From: an uncultured Caulobacterales bacterium
GTDB taxonomy: Bacteria > Pseudomonadota > Alphaproteobacteria > Caulobacterales > Caulobacteraceae
Reading direction: 5' to 3'
Assembly: GCA_903837135.1 (NCBI GenBank)
Contig: CAILTK010000097.1
Location: forward strand, 30,980 to 94,979
DNA length: 64,000 nt
Positions 25,885-34,880 of the stretch are shown piece by piece; within the stretch, counting starts at the first letter, position 1; the number at the start of each line of letters is the position of its first letter. The notes under the pieces are model-generated. The model saw only the letters and a program-made list of their open reading frames with translations, was not told where the DNA came from and searched no databases. The translations under genes were made by a program, and so were the position numbers.

Positions 25885-27071
25885 TCGGCCGATTCCAGCT
25901 TGCGCCTGACCGAGGCCCTGACCTTTTCGCTCTCCGACTTGAGCTGGCCGCAGGCGGCCAGAATGTCGCGTCCGCGCGGCGTGCGGATCGGCGAGGCGTA
26001 GCCGGCCCGGTTGAGGATGGCCGCGAAACTCTCGATCGTCGACCAGGACGAGCATTCGTACGGCGACCCTGGCCAGGGATTGAACGGGATCAGGTTGATC
26101 TTGGCCGGCACGCCCTTGAGCAACTGCACCAGGGCGCGCGCCTCGGCCGGGCTGTCGTTGATCCCCTTCAGCATCACGTACTCGAAGGTGACGCGCCGGG
26201 CGTTGGACAGGCCGGGATAGGCCCTGATCCCCGCCATCAGCTCGGCGATCGGATACTTCCGGTTCAGCGGCACCAGCACGTCGCGCAGGTCGTCGCGGGT
26301 GGCGTGCAGCGAGATGGCCAGCATGGCCTGGGTGGTCTCGCCGAGGGCCGTGAGTTCAGGGACCACCCCGGAGGTGGAGACGGTGATCCGCCGGCGCGAG
26401 ATGGCGATCCCTTCGTTGTCGGCGATCACCTCGATCGCCCGGGCGACATTCGGCAGGTTGTAGAGCGGCTCGCCCATGCCCATGAAGACGATGTTGGACA
26501 GCCGCCGGTCCTCGCCGTCGGGCCCGTTCCACTCTTCGAGGTCGTCCTTGGCCACCTGGACCTGGGCGATGATCTCGGCGGCGGTCAGGTTGCGGACCAG
26601 GGGCTGGGTCCCCGTGTGGCAGAAGGTGCAGTTCAGCGTGCAGCCGACCTGAGAGGAGACGCACAGGGCGCCGGCGCGGCCGACGCCGGGAATGTAGACC
26701 GTCTCGATCTCGATGCCGGGCGCGGTGCGGATCAGCCATTTGCGCGTGCCGTCCTTGGACACCTGCCGCTCGACCACCTCGGGCCGGGCGAGGGTGAACC
26801 GGTCGGCCAGCTTGACCTGCAGGTCCCTGGAGACATTGGTCATGTCGGCGAAGTCGGTGACGCCGGCGAGGTGGATCCATCGCCACAGCTGGCCCGTGCG
26901 CATGCGCGCCTTGGCCGGTTCGACCACCCCTGACTCGACCAGGGCCGCGGCCAGCTCGGCGCGCGTCATCCCCGAGAGGTTCTGGCCAGCAAGGTTCTGC
27001 GCGCCGGGGTTCTGAACGAACTCCGGCGGGGCGACGCGAGGACGGGAAGGATCGAGCGACAGGCTCGTCAT
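25881..27071 (-). CDS. rlmN: Dual-specificity RNA methyltransferase RlmN (23S A2503 and tRNA A37)
   Basis: 396 residues from ATG 27071. The radical SAM cluster motif is CTLNCTFC (CxxxCxxC) near residue 136. [10 protein letters not shown] is the glycine-rich SAM motif. The methyl-carrying cysteine is in the C-terminal AACGQL, and the substrate loop [16 protein letters not shown] is diagnostic of RlmN (Cfr relatives differ). The enzyme makes 2-methyladenosine at A2503 of 23S rRNA and at A37 of some tRNAs. The frame is open to a TTG at 27101, but the ATG gives a normal N-terminus; neither start has a good ribosome binding site. It is first in an operon with the DUF350 and protease genes. Confidence 0.95.
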   Translation of the reverse strand: MTSLSLDPSRPRVAPPEFVQNPGAQNLAGQNLSGMTRAELAAALVESGVVEPAKARMRTGQLWRWIHLAGVTDFADMTNVSRDLQVKLADRFTLARPEVVERQVSKDGTRKWLIRTAPGIEIETVYIPGVGRAGALCVSSQVGCTLNCTFCHTGTQPLVRNLTAAEIIAQVQVAKDDLEEWNGPDGEDRRLSNIVFMGMGEPLYNLPNVARAIEVIADNEGIAISRRRITVSTSGVVPELTALGETTQAMLAISLHATRDDLRDVLVPLNRKYPIAELMAGIRAYPGLSNARRVTFEYVMLKGINDSPAEARALVQLLKGVPAKINLIPFNPWPGSPYECSSWSTIESFAAILNRAGYASPIRTPRGRDILAACGQLKSESEKVRASVRRKLESAE

Positions 27072-27209
27072 GGAGAAACAGAATCCCAAACAGCGGATCA
27101 AAACGGTAACGGGCGAGGATGCTTATCAGATAAGATCGCGCCGGCCAAAATCAGCTTCGGCCTCTCGGGAACCCGTGACGAAGACTCCGGTTGACTCTCC
27201 GTCGAGACG

Positions 27210-27224
27210 GAACAAAAGATGAAC
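27210..27224. promoter_or_regulatory. LexA (SOS) box of the imuA-imuB-dnaE2 cassette
   Basis: GAAC-AAAAGAT-GAAC is an exact match to the alphaproteobacterial LexA site GTTC-N7-GTTC read on the minus strand. It ends 2 nt before the imuA ATG. A TTGACT (27191-27196) upstream could be the -35 element, placing the box over the -10/start region. Confidence 0.85.
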
Positions 27225-27226
27225 AC

Positions 27227-27907
27227 ATGCCCATTGCCCCACCCCTGCGGGAGGACTGCGCCGCCCTGTCGCGGCGCTTCGACGCGGCCGCCTTCGCCCC
27301 GGTGGCGGGCCTGGAGGAGGTGTGCGTCCGCGATGCCGGCGGCATGGCCGCCGGGCTGGGCTTCCTCGCCGCCCGGGTCCGGTCCGAGCCGCGGCTGGTC
27401 GCCTTCGTCGCCCCCCGGTTCTGGTTCGCCGAACGCGGCCGGCCCTACGCCTATGGGCTGAGGGCGCTGGGGATCGCGGCGGAGCGGCTCCTGGTGATCA
27501 CCCCGCGCACCGAGGCGGAGGCCCTGTGGGCGATGGAGGAGATCCTGCGTTCGGGGGCGGCCTCCCTGGCCGTGGGGGCGGTGGAGAGCGCCAGCCTGGT
27601 CGCGACCCGCCGGCTCGACCTGATGGCCCGGGGCGCGGACGCCGCCGCCGCCCTGGTCCGCGCCACCCCGCAAACCAGCCTCTCGGCGGCCCGGCGGCGC
27701 TGGCGGCTGGAGCCCGCGCGCTCCGCCCCGCATCCCTTCGACCCGCGGGCCTCGGGCGCGCCGCGCTGGCGCGCGGTGCTGGAGCGCAGCCGCGACGGGG
27801 CCCACGGCGAGGCCCTCCTGGAGTACGACGATGAAACGTTTCGCCTCCATCTGGTTGATGGACTGGCCGATCACGGCCTGGCGGGCGGCGCGTCCTTCGC
27901 CGCCTGA
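27227..27907 (+). CDS. imuA: ImuA, SOS mutagenesis accessory protein
   Basis: 226 residues, a RecA-like fold protein without a convincing Walker A. It is identified by position (first gene of imuA-imuB-dnaE2), size, and segments such as LVAFVAPRFWFAERGRPYAYG with LLVITPRTEAEALWAMEEIL, plus the closing LADHGL. ImuA and ImuB support the error-prone polymerase DnaE2 in translesion synthesis after DNA damage. The ATG at 27227 follows the LexA box by 2 nt. The leader is therefore extremely short or the mRNA leaderless. It overlaps imuB by 77 nt in another frame. Confidence 0.9.
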   Translation: MPIAPPLREDCAALSRRFDAAAFAPVAGLEEVCVRDAGGMAAGLGFLAARVRSEPRLVAFVAPRFWFAERGRPYAYGLRALGIAAERLLVITPRTEAEALWAMEEILRSGAASLAVGAVESASLVATRRLDLMARGADAAAALVRATPQTSLSAARRRWRLEPARSAPHPFDPRASGAPRWRAVLERSRDGAHGEALLEYDDETFRLHLVDGLADHGLAGGASFAA

Positions 27908-29408
27908 CGCCTCCGCCGACCCGACGGTCCACAAACCCTTCGCCCTGGTGGAGCGCACCCCCCACGGGCTGATCCTGCACGCCCTCAATCCGGCCGCCCG
28001 CGCGCTGGGGCTGAAGCTGCACCAGTCGCACGCCGACGCCTGCGCCATCGTCCCCGATCTGGCCTCCGCCCCGGCCGACCCCGGGGAGGAGGCCAGGGCC
28101 CTGCGCCGCCTCGCGGGCTGGATGGAGCGCTATTCGCCCTTCGTCAGCCTGGATCCGAGCCCCGGCGGCCTGGAGGGCCTGTTCGTCGACCTGACCGGCG
28201 GCCAGCACCTGTTCGGCGGCGAGGCGGCCATGGTGCGCGGCATGCGGGCCAGCCTGCGGCGGCTCGGTGTTCCGGCCCGCATCGGCGTCGCCGACACGCC
28301 CGGCGCGGCCTGGGCCCTGGCCCGCCATGGCGAAGCGGCCCTGACCTTCGCCCCCGAGGGCGGAGCCAAGGCCGTGCTGGCCGGCCTGCCGGTGGCGGCC
28401 CTGCGCCTGGAGGTCTCGGCGATTCAGCTCCTGAACCGGTTCGGCCTTCGCCGGATCGGGGCCCTGGCCGCCCTGCCCCGCGCCGCCCTGGCCCGGCGGT
28501 TCCAGGACGCCGGCGCGCTGAACGTGCTGCAGCGGCTGGACCAGGCCCTGGGACACCTTCCCGAACCCCTGACCCCGGTGACCGCGCCGACCCTCTACCG
28601 CGTCCACCGGGTGTTCGCCGAGCCGATGACCAGCCTCGAGGCGGTGGCGCTCGAGGCCGCCGCCCTGACCGACCGGCTGGCCCTGGCGCTCGAGCGGGAT
28701 GGCATGGGCGCCCGCCGGCTTCATCTCACCGGCTTTCGGGTCGACGGGCGCACCACCGGCCTCGAGGTGCGCCTGGCCGCCGCCTCGCGCCGGGCGGGGC
28801 ACCTCATTCGCCTGTTCAAGGACAAGGGATTCGAGCACCTGGACCTCGGCTTCGGCATCGACGGCCTGGCGCTTTCGGCGCCGGTGACCGAGCCCCTGCG
28901 CGCCCGCCAGACCAGCACCCTGGCCGAGGGCGATCAGGCCCAGGACGCCCGGCGCGACGCCCTGGTCGACCGGCTGTCGGCCCGCCTCGGCGACGGGGCG
29001 GTGCTGGCCCCCCACCTGGCCGAGAGCTGGCTGCCCGAGACCGCCGAGACCCTCGGCCCCTACGCCGCCCGATCCGAGGCGCCGGCCAACCCGTCGGTCG
29101 GGCCCCGGCCGATCCTGATGTTCGATCCGCCCGAACCGATCGAGGCGGTGGCCGAACTGCCCGACGGGGCGCCGGCGCGCTTCACCTGGCGGCGGGCGGC
29201 GCGGCGGGTGCTGCGCGCCTCCGGTCCCGAACGGCTCGGCCCGGAATGGTGGAAGGAGACCGGCGCGCGCAGACCCAGACGCACCCGCGACTACTACCGG
29301 GTCGAGGACGATCACGGCGGCCGCTACTGGGTGTTCCGCGAAGGCCTCTACGACGGCCGCGACCTCGATCCGCCGCCGAGCTGGTGGATGCACGGCCTGT
29401 TCCCATGA
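27831..29408 (+). CDS. imuB: ImuB, inactive Y-family polymerase-like protein
   Basis: 525 residues, related to DinB-type polymerases. The catalytic motifs are degenerate: the first (FASIWLMDWP) and second (GLEGLFVDLTGG) lack the full set of metal-binding acids of Y-family enzymes, as known for ImuB. It retains the helix-hairpin-helix region (LLNRFGLRRIGALAALP) and the little-finger-like domain. The C-terminal ~80 residues, ending YDGRDLDPPPSWWMHGLFP, are the conserved ImuB tail. In known systems ImuB bridges ImuA, DnaE2 and the beta clamp. It overlaps imuA by 77 nt and dnaE2 by 4 nt (ATGA), so the three are tightly coupled. Confidence 0.93.
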   Translation: MKRFASIWLMDWPITAWRAARPSPPDASADPTVHKPFALVERTPHGLILHALNPAARALGLKLHQSHADACAIVPDLASAPADPGEEARALRRLAGWMERYSPFVSLDPSPGGLEGLFVDLTGGQHLFGGEAAMVRGMRASLRRLGVPARIGVADTPGAAWALARHGEAALTFAPEGGAKAVLAGLPVAALRLEVSAIQLLNRFGLRRIGALAALPRAALARRFQDAGALNVLQRLDQALGHLPEPLTPVTAPTLYRVHRVFAEPMTSLEAVALEAAALTDRLALALERDGMGARRLHLTGFRVDGRTTGLEVRLAAASRRAGHLIRLFKDKGFEHLDLGFGIDGLALSAPVTEPLRARQTSTLAEGDQAQDARRDALVDRLSARLGDGAVLAPHLAESWLPETAETLGPYAARSEAPANPSVGPRPILMFDPPEPIEAVAELPDGAPARFTWRRAARRVLRASGPERLGPEWWKETGARRPRRTRDYYRVEDDHGGRYWVFREGLYDGRDLDPPPSWWMHGLFP

Positions 29409-32400
29409 TCTCTTCCGCCTCCGGGCCCGCCTATGTGGAGCTCGACGCCCGCTCCAACTTCAGCTTCCTCGAGGGCGGCTCCAAGGCCGACGAGCTGATC
29501 GTCCAGGCCCATGCCCTGGGACTGGCCGGGATCGGCGTCTGCGACCGCAACACCCTGGCCGGCGTGGTCCGCGCCCACCGGGCCCTGCGCCGCCTGAAGG
29601 AGGAGGACGACGAGGACACCATCGCCCTGCGCGAGGCCTACGGCGAGGTCCGCCTGCGCTATCTGGTCGGCGCGCGCCTGGTGTTCCAGGACGCCGGCGA
29701 ACTCCTGGTCTACCCGCGCGACCGGGCGGCCTATGGCCGGCTCTGCCGGATGCTGTCGCTGGGCAAGAGCCGGATCGAGGCCGGCGGCGCGGCCCCCGGC
29801 AAGGACGACCGCGACCGGATCGAAAAGGGCGACTGCCGGCTGGACTTCGCCGACGCCGCCGCCCTGGGCGAGGGCCTGATCGCCCTGGTCCCGGCGCCCG
29901 AGCGGATAGACGCGGCCTTCGCGCAGCGGCTTCTCAGCTGGCGCAAGGCCTGGCCCGACCGGCTCTATCTCGCCGCCGCCCCGCGCCGCCGCGGCGACGA
30001 CCGGGCGCGGCTCAACCGGCTGGCCGTCCTCGCCGAGCGCGCCGGGGCGCCGATGGTCGCCACCAACGCGGTGCTCTACCACCACCCCGACCGCCGGCCG
30101 CTGCAGGACGTGCTGACCTGCATCCGCGAGAAGACCACCATCGACGAGGCGGGCTTCCGACTCGAGGCCAACGCCGAGCGGCACCTGAAGCCGCCCTTGG
30201 AGATGGCGCGCCTGTTCCGCGGCCACGAGGCGGCGCTGGCCCGCACGGTGGAGATCGCCGACCAGCTACATTTCCGCCTCACCGACCTCAGCTACCAGTA
30301 CCCCCACGAACCGGTCCCGGCCGGCTGGACCGCCAACCGGCGGCTGGCCCAGCTCGTGTTCAAGGGCGCCAGGGACCGGTTTCAGGGCAAACCCAGCAAA
30401 CAGGTCGTGGATACGCTCAAGAAGGAGCTCCGCCTGATCCGCAAGGTGGACTATCCGCACTACTTCCTGACCGTCCACGACGTGGTGGCCGAGGCGCGGC
30501 GGCGCGGAATCCTGTGCCAGGGGCGGGGCTCGGCCGCCAATTCGGTGGTCTGCTTCTGCCTCGGCGTCACCGGCGTCGACCCCACCTCGCAGGACCTGCT
30601 GTTCGAGCGCTTCCTGTCGGAGGAGCGCAAGGAGCCGCCCGACATCGACGTCGACTTCGAGCACGAGCGGCGCGAGGAGGTGATGCAGTATATGTACGAA
30701 CGCTATGGCCGCCATCGCGCGGCCATCTGCGCCACGGTGATCCACTATCGTCCGCGCTCGGCGATCCGCGACGTCGGCAAGGCGCTCGGCCTGACCGAGG
30801 ACGTCACCGCCGCCCTGGCCAACACCGTCTGGGGCTCGTTCGGCTCCAGGATCGAGGACGACCATGTGGACGGGACCGGCGTCCGGCGCGAGGACCCCCG
30901 CATGCGGATGGCGCTCGACCTGACCCGCGAGCTGATCGGCTTTCCGCGCCATCTGTCCCAGCACGTGGGCGGCTTCATCCTGACCCAGGGGCCGCTGGTG
31001 GAGACCGTGCCGATCGGCAATGCGGCGATGGCGGACCGTACCTTCATCGAGTGGGACAAGGACGACATCGACGAGCTTCGGATCATGAAGGTCGATGTGC
31101 TGGCGCTCGGCATGCTGACCTGCATCCGCAAGGCCTTCGACCTGATCCACGGCCACTATGGCGTCATGCCCGACCTCGCCATGCCGCCCACCGATCCCAA
31201 AGTCTACGACATGCTGTGCAAGGCCGACTCGCTCGGCGTGTTCCAGGTCGAAAGCCGGGCGCAGATGTCCATGCTGCCGCGCCTTTTGCCGCGGGAGTTC
31301 TACGATCTGGTGGTCGAGGTGGCGATCGTGCGGCCGGGCCCGATCCAGGGCGGCATGGTCCATCCCTATCTCAGAAAGCGGCGCGAACGGCGCGAGGCGG
31401 AGGCGGACCACCGGCCGTTCAAGGTCCACTTCCCCAGCCCCGCGCCGCACGAGGGGCCGCCCGACGAACTGGAGCCGGTGCTGCAGAAGACCCTGGGCGT
31501 GCCCCTGTTCCAGGAACAGGCCATGCGCATCGCCATGGTCGCCGCCAAATTCTCCGGCGACGAGGCCAACAAGCTGCGCCGCGCCATGGCCACCTTCCGC
31601 AATGTCGGCACCATCGGCACGTTCGAGAAGAAGATGGTCGGGCGCATGATCGAGCGCGGCTATCCGGCGGAGTTCGCCAACGGCTGTTTCAACCAGATCA
31701 AGGGCTTCGGCGAATACGGCTTTCCCGAAAGCCACGCCGCGGCCTTCGCCCACCTGGTCTACGTCTCCTCCTGGATCAAATGCTTTTATCCGGAGGCGTT
31801 CTGCGCGGCGCTTCTGAACAGCCAGCCGATGGGGTTCTACTCGCCGGCCCAGATCGTCCGCGACGCGCGCGCGCACGGGGTAGAGATGCGCCATCCGGAC
31901 GTGAACGCCAGCGACGTGGACACAACGCTCGAGCCGCGGGCCGGGGAAAAGGCCTGCGCCGTCCGGCTCGGCTTCAGCCGCATCGACGGCTTTCGCAAGG
32001 AGTGGGGCGAGGCGATCATGGCCGCGCGCGCCGCGGGCGGTCCGTTCACCGGCATGGACGACCTGCGCACCCGAGCGCGCCTGCCGGCCGCGGCTCTCGA
32101 CGGCCTGGCGGCGGCGGACGCCTTCGCGTCGTTCGCGCTGACCCGCCGGCCGGCCCTGTGGGCGGCCAAGGGCCTGCCGCGCACCGGCGCGACCAAGCTG
32201 GCGCCCGCCCCCCTGTTCGCCTTCGCCGGCCTGGACGAGGGGGACGGGGCCGAGGGGGCGGACCGGCTGCCCGTGCTGCAGCCGTCCGAGGAGGTGGTGG
32301 CCGACTACGAGACCATCCGCCTGTCGCTGAAAGGCCATCCTTTGAAGTTCCTGCGCGAGCGGCTGACGCGCATGGGCGCCATCCGGGCGGCGGAGCTGGA

Positions 32401-32842
32401 AGGCGTGAAGGAGGGCCGGCGCACGGCGATCGGCGGGGTGGTGCTGGTGCGCCAGCAGCCCGGCACGGCCAAGGGGGTGGTGTTCCTGACCGTCGAGGAC
32501 GAGACCGGCGTGGCCAACATCGTGGTCTGGCCCAAGGTGTTCCAGCGCTTTCGCCCGGTGGTGATGGGCGCGCGCCTGGTGCTGATCCGCGGCCGGGTGG
32601 AGCGGGCCGAGGACGCCCCGGAGGGCGGGGTGATCCATCTGATCGCCGACCATATCGAGGATCGCACCGGCGACCTCGACCTTCTCTCGGAGACCAGTCT
32701 GCCCGTCCCCTACCTGCCGGCCGACGGCGCGCGCAACGCCTCGCCGGGCCGCGGCGAGCCGCGCGACCTGCCGGCGCCCACCCCGCGCCATCGCCATCCG
32801 CGTAACGTACGCGTGATCCCCAGGTCGCGGGACTTTCATTAG
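29405..32842 (+). CDS. dnaE2: Error-prone DNA polymerase III alpha DnaE2
   Basis: 1145 residues. The PHP domain (YVELDARSNFSFLEGGSKAD at the N-terminus) is followed by the polymerase palm, with catalytic Asp residues in PDIDVDFEHERRE (about 413), the RGSAANS motif (about 377) and RPGPIQGGMVHPYL. A helix-hairpin-helix region and a C-terminal OB fold (GGVVLVRQQPGTAKGVVFLT) follow. The clamp-binding and tau-binding tail of DnaE1 is missing and the protein ends with a basic stretch, as in DnaE2. It performs damage-induced mutagenic synthesis with ImuA and ImuB. The start overlaps the imuB stop; the frame upstream of 29405 is spurious. Confidence 0.96.
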   Translation: MISSASGPAYVELDARSNFSFLEGGSKADELIVQAHALGLAGIGVCDRNTLAGVVRAHRALRRLKEEDDEDTIALREAYGEVRLRYLVGARLVFQDAGELLVYPRDRAAYGRLCRMLSLGKSRIEAGGAAPGKDDRDRIEKGDCRLDFADAAALGEGLIALVPAPERIDAAFAQRLLSWRKAWPDRLYLAAAPRRRGDDRARLNRLAVLAERAGAPMVATNAVLYHHPDRRPLQDVLTCIREKTTIDEAGFRLEANAERHLKPPLEMARLFRGHEAALARTVEIADQLHFRLTDLSYQYPHEPVPAGWTANRRLAQLVFKGARDRFQGKPSKQVVDTLKKELRLIRKVDYPHYFLTVHDVVAEARRRGILCQGRGSAANSVVCFCLGVTGVDPTSQDLLFERFLSEERKEPPDIDVDFEHERREEVMQYMYERYGRHRAAICATVIHYRPRSAIRDVGKALGLTEDVTAALANTVWGSFGSRIEDDHVDGTGVRREDPRMRMALDLTRELIGFPRHLSQHVGGFILTQGPLVETVPIGNAAMADRTFIEWDKDDIDELRIMKVDVLALGMLTCIRKAFDLIHGHYGVMPDLAMPPTDPKVYDMLCKADSLGVFQVESRAQMSMLPRLLPREFYDLVVEVAIVRPGPIQGGMVHPYLRKRRERREAEADHRPFKVHFPSPAPHEGPPDELEPVLQKTLGVPLFQEQAMRIAMVAAKFSGDEANKLRRAMATFRNVGTIGTFEKKMVGRMIERGYPAEFANGCFNQIKGFGEYGFPESHAAAFAHLVYVSSWIKCFYPEAFCAALLNSQPMGFYSPAQIVRDARAHGVEMRHPDVNASDVDTTLEPRAGEKACAVRLGFSRIDGFRKEWGEAIMAARAAGGPFTGMDDLRTRARLPAAALDGLAAADAFASFALTRRPALWAAKGLPRTGATKLAPAPLFAFAGLDEGDGAEGADRLPVLQPSEEVVADYETIRLSLKGHPLKFLRERLTRMGAIRAAELEGVKEGRRTAIGGVVLVRQQPGTAKGVVFLTVEDETGVANIVVWPKVFQRFRPVVMGARLVLIRGRVERAEDAPEGGVIHLIADHIEDRTGDLDLLSETSLPVPYLPADGARNASPGRGEPRDLPAPTPRHRHPRNVRVIPRSRDFH

Positions 32843-32874
32843 GTTGTCCACGGCGAAGCCCGCCCGGAGCCCTC

Positions 32875-33663
32875 ATGCGAAGCCTGCCCTTCAACATCGC
32901 CTTCTGGGCGATCTCGATCTTTTTCACCCTGTGGGCGGCGGTCTCGGCGCTAAGGCCGGGACGCGGCGCGGTGCGGCGGGTGATCAAGCGCTACGTCCGC
33001 GCCATGCTCTGGGCCATGCGCGCCCTGGCCGGCATCAAACTCGAGGTCCGTGGCCGCGAACGTCTCCCTGAAGGTAGCTTCATCCTGGCGCCCAAGCATT
33101 CCTCCTATGGCGACGGCTTCTGCGCCTACTCCCAGTTCGACGACCTGGCCTTCGTCACCGGCGACCACCTGGAGCGCTTCCCCCTGTTCAAGACCGTGTT
33201 GAAGAAGCTCGGCGCCATCGTGGTCGACAACTGCGGCGGCCCGGAAGCCCGCAAGGCGCTCAGCCGCAGCGCCGCGGAGGCCCATGCCGAAGGCCGGCGC
33301 ATACTGATCTATCCGGAGGGCCACCTCGCGCCGGTGGGGGTGCGTTTCCGCTACCGCACCGGCGTCTACTATATGGCGCGCGACTTCGGCATGCCGGTGG
33401 TTCCGGCCGCCTCCAACCTCGGCCTGTTCTGGTCGCAGGAGGCCTGGACCAAGACTGCGGGAACCGCGGTGCTCGAGTTCCTCGAGCCCATCCCTCCGGG
33501 CCCCGACAAGGACGACTTCATGGCCCGCCTCGAAGCGGCGGTGGAGACCCGCACCGCCGAACTGATCGCCGAAGCCCGCGGCGGCCCGGTGGTCCCGTCC
33601 GTGCTGGGGGTTCCTGAGGACGAGAAGAAGCGGGCCGACCCGGCGACGCCCGTGGCGGCCTGA
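32875..33663 (+). CDS. plsC: 1-acyl-sn-glycerol-3-phosphate acyltransferase
   Basis: 262 residues. An N-terminal membrane helix (about 5-25) precedes the PlsC/LPLAT domain. The catalytic HX4D motif is KHSSYGDG near residue 75, and the substrate motif is IYPEGH near 143 (Glu and Gly of the EGTR block kept). VVPAASNLGLFW is the last conserved block. It acylates lysophosphatidic acid to phosphatidic acid at the inner membrane. Only 32 bp separate it from dnaE2, so it may receive SOS readthrough, but it is probably transcribed by itself most of the time. The C-terminal 40 residues are variable. It might be one of several PlsC paralogues. Confidence 0.9.
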   Translation: MRSLPFNIAFWAISIFFTLWAAVSALRPGRGAVRRVIKRYVRAMLWAMRALAGIKLEVRGRERLPEGSFILAPKHSSYGDGFCAYSQFDDLAFVTGDHLERFPLFKTVLKKLGAIVVDNCGGPEARKALSRSAAEAHAEGRRILIYPEGHLAPVGVRFRYRTGVYYMARDFGMPVVPAASNLGLFWSQEAWTKTAGTAVLEFLEPIPPGPDKDDFMARLEAAVETRTAELIAEARGGPVVPSVLGVPEDEKKRADPATPVAA

Positions 33664-33713
33664 TATATCCTTGGTCTCGATCGGTCAGCCTTGCCGAAGA
33701 CTGATCACCACCC

Positions 33714-34715
33714 TTATGCCGCCGCCTTCTCGCGCCAGACCTCGGCGATGATGTCGAAGCCGCGTTTGCGGGCGGCGGGGTCGAACACCTGGCTGGTGAT
33801 CATCAGCTCGTCGGCGCGCGTGCGTGCGGCGAAGGCGGCGAGGCCGCGGCGAACCGTCTCCGGGCCGCCGATCACGGCGCAGGCGAGGGCCTGGTCGAGC
33901 ATGGCGCGGGCCCCGGGATCGAGCCGTTCGAAATAGCCGTCGACCGGCGCCGGCAAGGGTCCGGCCCGCCCGGAGCGCAGGTTGACGAAGGCCTGGAACA
34001 GGGAGGTGGCCAGGAAGCGCGCCTCCTCATCCGTGTCGGCGGCCACCACCGTCAGCGCCGGCATGAAGAAGGGGGGCGCGCCCGACGGGCCGGGGCGGAA
34101 CTCGGATCGATAGAGGGCGCCGGCCCGGTCGAGGTCGCCCGGGGCGAAGTGGGAGGCGAAGGCGTAGGGCAGGCCGAGCGCCGCGCCGAGCTGGGCCCCA
34201 TAGAGGCTGGAGCCGAGGATCCACACCGGCACCTCGAGCCCCTCGCCGGGCACGGCGCGAACCGCCTGGCCGGGCTGGCTCGGCTGGAACCAGCGGATCA
34301 GTTCGAGCACGTCCTGCGGAAAGCGGTCGATGTCGCCGTTCAGGGTGCGGCGCAGGGCCTGGGCGGTCAGCTGGTCCGTGCCCGGCGCCCGCCCGACGCC
34401 GAGGTCGACCCGGCCGGGATGCAGGGCGGCCAGGGTGCCGAACTGTTCGGCGATCACCAGCGGCGCATGGTTGGGCAGCATGACGCCGCCCGCGCCGATG
34501 CGGATCCGCTCGGTCCCGGCGCCCACATGCGCCAGCGCCACCGCCGTCGCCGCGGAGGCCACGCCCGGCATGTTGTGGTGCTCGGCCATCCAGAAGCGGC
34601 GGAAGCCGAGCCGCTCCACATGGCGGGCGAGATCGAGCGAGTTGCGCAGCGCCTGGCCGGCGTCGGAACCCTGGGTGATCGGCGACAGATCGAGGACGGA
34701 GAGGGGCGGTGTCAT
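33714..34715 (-). CDS. LLM class flavin-dependent oxidoreductase (luciferase-like)
   Basis: 333 residues, a TIM barrel of the bacterial luciferase superfamily. It opens [20 protein letters not shown], then [39 protein letters not shown] and [12 protein letters not shown], which together match the MsnO8-like subgroup of FMN-dependent enzymes. The physiological substrate is unknown for most of these. ATG 34715 is used; an ATG 21 nt upstream (34736) is an alternative. The open frame beyond is antisense to the M13 peptidase gene and not real. It is convergent with plsC and divergent from the M13 peptidase gene. Confidence 0.87.
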   Translation of the reverse strand: MTPPLSVLDLSPITQGSDAGQALRNSLDLARHVERLGFRRFWMAEHHNMPGVASAATAVALAHVGAGTERIRIGAGGVMLPNHAPLVIAEQFGTLAALHPGRVDLGVGRAPGTDQLTAQALRRTLNGDIDRFPQDVLELIRWFQPSQPGQAVRAVPGEGLEVPVWILGSSLYGAQLGAALGLPYAFASHFAPGDLDRAGALYRSEFRPGPSGAPPFFMPALTVVAADTDEEARFLATSLFQAFVNLRSGRAGPLPAPVDGYFERLDPGARAMLDQALACAVIGGPETVRRGLAAFAARTRADELMITSQVFDPAARKRGFDIIAEVWREKAAA

Positions 34716-34880
34716 GCCGCCGATATGGGAGCGCATAACGGTTTGTGCAGGATCTTCGGCGACGCCGCATCGAAATCGGACGACGCCGGCTCCCCCGCCA
34801 GGCCCGCTACGCTGGCGCCGCCGCCACCCCGGCGCTAGGCTCGCCGCAGAAGCGCCGTCCAAAGGTCGCCCAGGGAAGCC

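Noticed and set aside
30266..32851. An 861-codon minus-strand frame under dnaE2
   Set aside because: Composition is typical of antisense frames in high-GC DNA; dnaE2 motifs on the other strand are unambiguous.
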